Assembly: GCA_023390705.1 (NCBI GenBank)
Contig: JAEWCI010000523.1
Span: 1-15,761 of the forward strand
Source: Pseudomonadota bacterium
GTDB lineage: Bacteria; Pseudomonadota; Alphaproteobacteria; Acetobacterales; Acetobacteraceae
Direction: 5' to 3'
Length of the DNA: 15,761 bases
Translations under genes and position numbers: made by a program
Notes under the pieces: model-generated
Databases searched by the model: none
What the model saw: only the letters and a program-made list of their open reading frames with translations
What the model was told of the DNA's origin: nothing
In this document: in pieces, positions 13,182 to 15,761 of the stretch
How the letters are laid out: the number at the start of each line of letters is the position of its first letter
How positions within the stretch are numbered: position 1 is the first letter of the stretch

Positions 13182-13931
13182 CTATTTTGCCAGATGCCTG
13201 CCGAAGAAGGCGAACACCTTGCTCCAGCCATCCATCGCCTGCTCTGGCCGGTAAAGCGGCCGGTGCCAGTAGAAGATGCCATGGCCGGCGCCATCGTAGC
13301 GGTGGAACTCATAGGTCTTGTCGTGCTTCCTGAGCTCGGCCTCATGCTGGTTCACCTGCTCGGGGCTCGGTGCGCGGTCGTCGTTGCCGAATATGCCGAT
13401 CAACGGGCAGCAGAGATCCTTCGTCATCTCGATCGGTGCGACCGGGGTTTTCGCGTTCAGCTCCTCCTGGCCCATCACGACGCGGCCGCCCCAGAGATCA
13501 GCGCAGGCATCGACATCCTTCTTCTGGCAGGCGTAGATGAAGGCGTGCCGGCCGCCGGAGCAGGAGCCGAAGATGCCGACCTTGCCGTTGTGGTTCGGCT
13601 GCGCGCGCATCCACTTCACGGCGGCCGCCGTGTCGCCGACCATCTGGGCGTCGGGAATGCCGCCCTCGGCGCGCACCTTGGCGGCGACATCGTCCGGGTC
13701 GCCCTGGCCCGCGCGTTCATAGAGGTTGGCGCAGATCGCGAGATAGCCATGATGCGCGAACCGGCGCGTCGTCTCGATGTAGAACTCGCTCCAGCCCGGA
13801 AGATGATGGACAAGCACGACGCCCGGAAAGGGACCCGAACCGGACGGCTTGGCCACATAGGCGGTGATCGGGGTTCCCTCATGGCCAGTGATCGTCACGT
13901 TCTCACAGGTCATGCCTCGGTAGAATGACAT
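13182..13931 (-). CDS. Dienelactone hydrolase family protein
   Basis: Predicted 249 aa from ATG 13931, chosen because GGAGGA (13938-13943 complement) lies seven nt upstream; in-frame codons further upstream add 42 residues without family similarity. An alpha/beta-hydrolase of the DLH type: PGVVLVHHLPGWSEFYIE near 36-53 (oxyanion region), nucleophile Cys124 in GSCSGGRHA, acid Asp184 or Asp185 in GNDDRAPS, and His217 in GAGHGIF. The Cys-Asp-His triad and Gly-x-Cys-x-Gly elbow match carboxymethylenebutenolidase, which opens dienelactone in chlorocatechol degradation. The family is broad, and no catechol genes are seen here, so the substrate is open. It leads the operon with the DUF6295-like gene. 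Confidence 0.87.
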   Translation of the reverse strand: MSFYRGMTCENVTITGHEGTPITAYVAKPSGSGPFPGVVLVHHLPGWSEFYIETTRRFAHHGYLAICANLYERAGQGDPDDVAAKVRAEGGIPDAQMVGDTAAAVKWMRAQPNHNGKVGIFGSCSGGRHAFIYACQKKDVDACADLWGGRVVMGQEELNAKTPVAPIEMTKDLCCPLIGIFGNDDRAPSPEQVNQHEAELRKHDKTYEFHRYDGAGHGIFYWHRPLYRPEQAMDGWSKVFAFFGRHLAK

Positions 13932-14253
13932 GGATTTTCCTCCATATGGGCGTGAGTCTTGGGCCTTTGCCAGGCCATCGGAACGGGGTGCCGTCACTGA
14001 CACGTAGGGCGTTCGCGGCATCGCCAGTATTCGATGATCGGAGACGGGGCGCAACAAGAGGCAGGCTTGAATCCCACGCTACCCGATCCGGATGGAGGAA
14101 TAGCTGCGGGCGTTCGGGCATGACGGCCAGCCTGCGGTGGCGGTGCCGATGCGGGACGCGCGTCCCGATGGTCCCTCCGTGAACCTCGTCAGCGCTTTCA
14201 CATTCCAGCGTGCAACGCGGCCCCAGGGCCAAGAGTCGCGCGGCCGGCATGGC
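13932..14253. other. Intergenic region upstream of the dienelactone hydrolase
   Basis: About 320 bases with no convincing gene. A perfect 16-bp palindrome (14152-14167) is the only structure noted. The region ends the kynureninase-like transcript and must hold the dienelactone hydrolase promoter; no hexamers stand out. Confidence 0.4.
14152..14167. promoter_or_regulatory. Perfect 16-bp palindrome
   Basis: CGGGACGCGCGTCCCG reads identically on both strands. It is 87 nt past the kynureninase-like stop and about 220 nt before the dienelactone hydrolase start. It could be a regulator site or a terminator-like hairpin; there is no U-tract. Confidence 0.3.
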
Positions 14254-15438
14254 TCATCGGATGCGGCGCAGGCGGTTGAGCAGCCGGTCCACTTCCTCCG
14301 CGGTGTGGTGAAGGCCGAAGCCGATGCGCAGGCGCGCCCCACGATGGTCCGTGACGATACCGGCCGCGGCCAGCCGGGCCTCGGCGGCGGCCGCATCAGG
14401 CAGGTCGAAGGCCAGGAAATTGCCTCGCCGCGTCTCCGACAGCGCCACCGCCAACCGGGCCGGATCAAGGCCGAGCGGCCCGCCCACCGCCTCCAGCCCC
14501 ACGACGAAGCGGAACTGCAGCGCCAGCGCATGCGCGTGCACCGCCGCGGCATCCAGGCCGAGGCCCTGGAGCCAGCCCATCGCCGCGTTGAAGCGGTAGA
14601 GGCCGGAGGGGTCGAAGGTGGCGCCCAGGAAGCGCCCGGCGTCCACCGGGTAAGGCACGGCGTCCCCGCCGCGCCCTTCGGACAGTGCGGCGAAGCCGGC
14701 GAACCAGCCGGTCGCGCGCGGACGCGGCAGCCAGCCGGGCGGGCAGTGCAGGAAGCAGGTCCCTTCCCCGGCCATGGCGTATTTGTAGCCGCCCGCCAGC
14801 CAGAAGGCCCGGTCCGCAATGGCGGCAAGATCCACCGGCCGGGCCAGGAAGGCGTGATAGCCATCCAGCACCAGCACCGCCTCCCCCGCCGCCGCGGCCA
14901 GCGCCTCCAGCCCGGTCAGGGCGAAGCCGGTGCCGAAGAAGACCTCGCTGACCCAGATCAGGTCGAAGCGCTCCCGCTGCGCCGCCTCGACGAGGCGCGG
15001 CAGGCAGTCCGGGCCGGGTTCGCTCGGGATACGGGTCACGGCGATCAGCCCCTCCTCCTCCAATCGCGCCGCCTGGCGCCCGAAGGAGTGGAACTCCCCG
15101 TCCGTGGTCAGCACCCGGGGCGGCCGCGCAGCACCCCGCAGCGACAGCGGCAAGGCCGAGAGGATGCGCACCACGAAATCATGCGTGCTGGGCGCGAAGA
15201 CCACCGTCGCCGGGTCGGGCAGCCTGAGGTGCCGCGCCACATGGCCCTGCGCTTCCCGCCAGAGCGGGCCAAGGATCCTGGCCCATTTCCCGTCCATCAG
15301 CCGTGCTGCCTCGTCCCAGGCGCGGAGCTGCGCCTCCCGCGTCACGTCCGGCCAGGGGTGGTGGCTGTGCGCGGCGAAGTGCAGCCGCCCTGGATCGGCG
15401 CCGAGGAAGCGGGAGAAATGGGCGCGCAGGTCGAGCAT
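14254..15438 (-). CDS. Kynureninase-like class V aminotransferase-fold PLP enzyme
   Basis: Predicted 394 aa from ATG 15438, with GGAGGGA (15446-15452 complement) seven nt upstream; an in-frame ATG at 15462 has a poorer site. Fold type I, class V: an N-terminal AAHSHHPWPDV segment near 22-32, FAPSTHDFVVRIL near 81-93 at the PLP phosphate site, VSEVFFGTG near 163-171, the pyridine-contacting Asp192 in VLDGYH, and the Schiff-base Lys219 in AGGYKYAMAGEG. The divergent neighbour is tryptophan 2,3-dioxygenase, so cleavage of kynurenine to anthranilate and alanine (EC 3.7.1.3) is the natural inference. However, several canonical KynU motifs (the N-terminal GNSLG loop, and the WDLAHS loop) look altered, so it may be a diverged kynureninase or another class V enzyme acting on a kynurenine derivative. 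Confidence 0.75.
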   Translation of the reverse strand: MLDLRAHFSRFLGADPGRLHFAAHSHHPWPDVTREAQLRAWDEAARLMDGKWARILGPLWREAQGHVARHLRLPDPATVVFAPSTHDFVVRILSALPLSLRGAARPPRVLTTDGEFHSFGRQAARLEEEGLIAVTRIPSEPGPDCLPRLVEAAQRERFDLIWVSEVFFGTGFALTGLEALAAAAGEAVLVLDGYHAFLARPVDLAAIADRAFWLAGGYKYAMAGEGTCFLHCPPGWLPRPRATGWFAGFAALSEGRGGDAVPYPVDAGRFLGATFDPSGLYRFNAAMGWLQGLGLDAAAVHAHALALQFRFVVGLEAVGGPLGLDPARLAVALSETRRGNFLAFDLPDAAAAEARLAAAGIVTDHRGARLRIGFGLHHTAEEVDRLLNRLRRIR

Positions 15439-15503
15439 CGGTGCATCCCTCCGGCGGGCCATCCATCCTACATCGGAGGGGACCGGAGCAGGAGGCGGTG
15501 GCG
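15439..15503. promoter_or_regulatory. Short divergent control region, kynureninase-like / kynA
   Basis: Only 65 nt separate the two start codons, and both ribosome sites lie inside (15446-15452 complement and GGAGG at 15491-15495). Two back-to-back promoters would have to overlap each other or the coding regions, so expression is probably co-regulated. No operator is obvious. Confidence 0.4.
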
Positions 15504-15761
15504 ATGACGGGCGAGCCGGGCAGCACGCGGCAGGGGATCGAGACCGACTTCTCCGGCGGGCGCATGAGCTATGGGGATTATCTAGGCCTCGACCAGCTCC
15601 TCTCGGCCCAGCACCCGCTTTCCGGCCGGCATGACGAGTTGCTGTTCATCATCATCCACCAGGTCCAGGAGCTGTGGATGAAGCTGATGAATCATGAGCT
15701 GGAACTGGCCATGGACTGCCTGCGTGCCGACGCCCTGCGCCCCTGCTTCAAGGCGCTGGCC
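15504..15761 (+). CDS. kynA: Tryptophan 2,3-dioxygenase, N-terminal part (cut by window end)
   Basis: The first 86 codons are present and open to the end; family members are about 270-290 aa. The haem enzyme converts L-tryptophan to N-formylkynurenine, the first step of the kynurenine pathway. Landmarks: SYGDYLGLDQLLSAQHPLS at 22-40, then HDELLFIIIHQVQELWMKLMNHEL near 43-66. His52 corresponds to the distal active-site His (His55 in Xanthomonas TDO). The ATG at 15504 has GGAGG eight nt upstream. It diverges from the kynureninase-like gene. The proximal haem His lies beyond the window. Confidence 0.93.
   Translation, partial: MTGEPGSTRQGIETDFSGGRMSYGDYLGLDQLLSAQHPLSGRHDELLFIIIHQVQELWMKLMNHELELAMDCLRADALRPCFKALA

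Noticed and set aside
14137..15507. A 456-codon plus-strand frame opposite the kynureninase-like gene
   Set aside because: Arg/Gln/Gly-rich antisense shadow; the minus strand has PLP-enzyme motifs and a good ribosome site.
1..15761. CRISPR arrays, tRNAs, insertion sequences, attachment sites
   Set aside because: No regularly spaced direct repeats, no cloverleaf, no transposase or integrase motifs, and no terminal repeats were seen by reading.

Overview
The window is GC-rich, with long spurious antisense frames and strong AGGAGG-type ribosome binding sites. It opens with the tail of a Bug/TctC-type solute receptor. Together these suggest an alphaproteobacterium, and an Acetobacteraceae/Roseomonas-like host is my best guess. 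That assignment is inference from composition and gene content only; there is no rRNA or other marker here. I see no tRNA, rRNA, CRISPR array, transposase or integrase.

Layout. (1) Positions 1-3400: the C-terminus of a Bug-family receptor (+) converges on two minus-strand catabolic genes, a class III PLP aminotransferase and a DAO-type FAD oxidoreductase. (2) Positions 3401-9210: a plus-strand block embedded in otherwise minus-strand metabolism. It holds an Rnk-like (GreA/GreB-domain) protein, a HemD-like uroporphyrinogen-III synthase, a TfuA-like protein, a possible small ORF, two paralogous Rnk-like proteins that each carry an N-terminal CxxC-x10-CxxC zinc ribbon, and an MscS-type channel. 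Several junctions are 4-nt start/stop overlaps. (3) Positions 9432-13931: minus-strand aldehyde dehydrogenase, amidase, a DUF6295-like small protein and a dienelactone hydrolase. (4) Positions 14254-15761: a kynureninase-like class V PLP enzyme diverges over 65 nt from tryptophan 2,3-dioxygenase (kynA, cut by the window end), which indicates tryptophan/kynurenine catabolism.

The most unusual part is block 2. Three related non-coding leaders (about 3661-3720, 6301-6356 and 7515-7580) share a GGGCYTSYAGCCCCGG core. In each, the AGCCCC strand can pair either with the GGGC just upstream or with a CGGGG strand downstream, so two mutually exclusive folds are possible. Promoter-like hexamers lie at a similar distance before each leader. 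Two of the leaders precede the two zinc-ribbon Rnk-like genes directly. The third precedes a doubtful ORF that abuts the plain Rnk-like gene. Three Rnk-type paralogues, a repeated switch-like leader, TfuA without a YcaO partner in view, a HemD-like enzyme and an MscS channel make a plausible uncharacterised regulatory or stress locus. Its function is not established by the sequence.

The flanking genes look like ordinary accessory catabolism: amine or amino-acid deamination (aminotransferase, FAD oxidase), aldehyde oxidation, amide hydrolysis, dienelactone-type hydrolysis and tryptophan ring opening.
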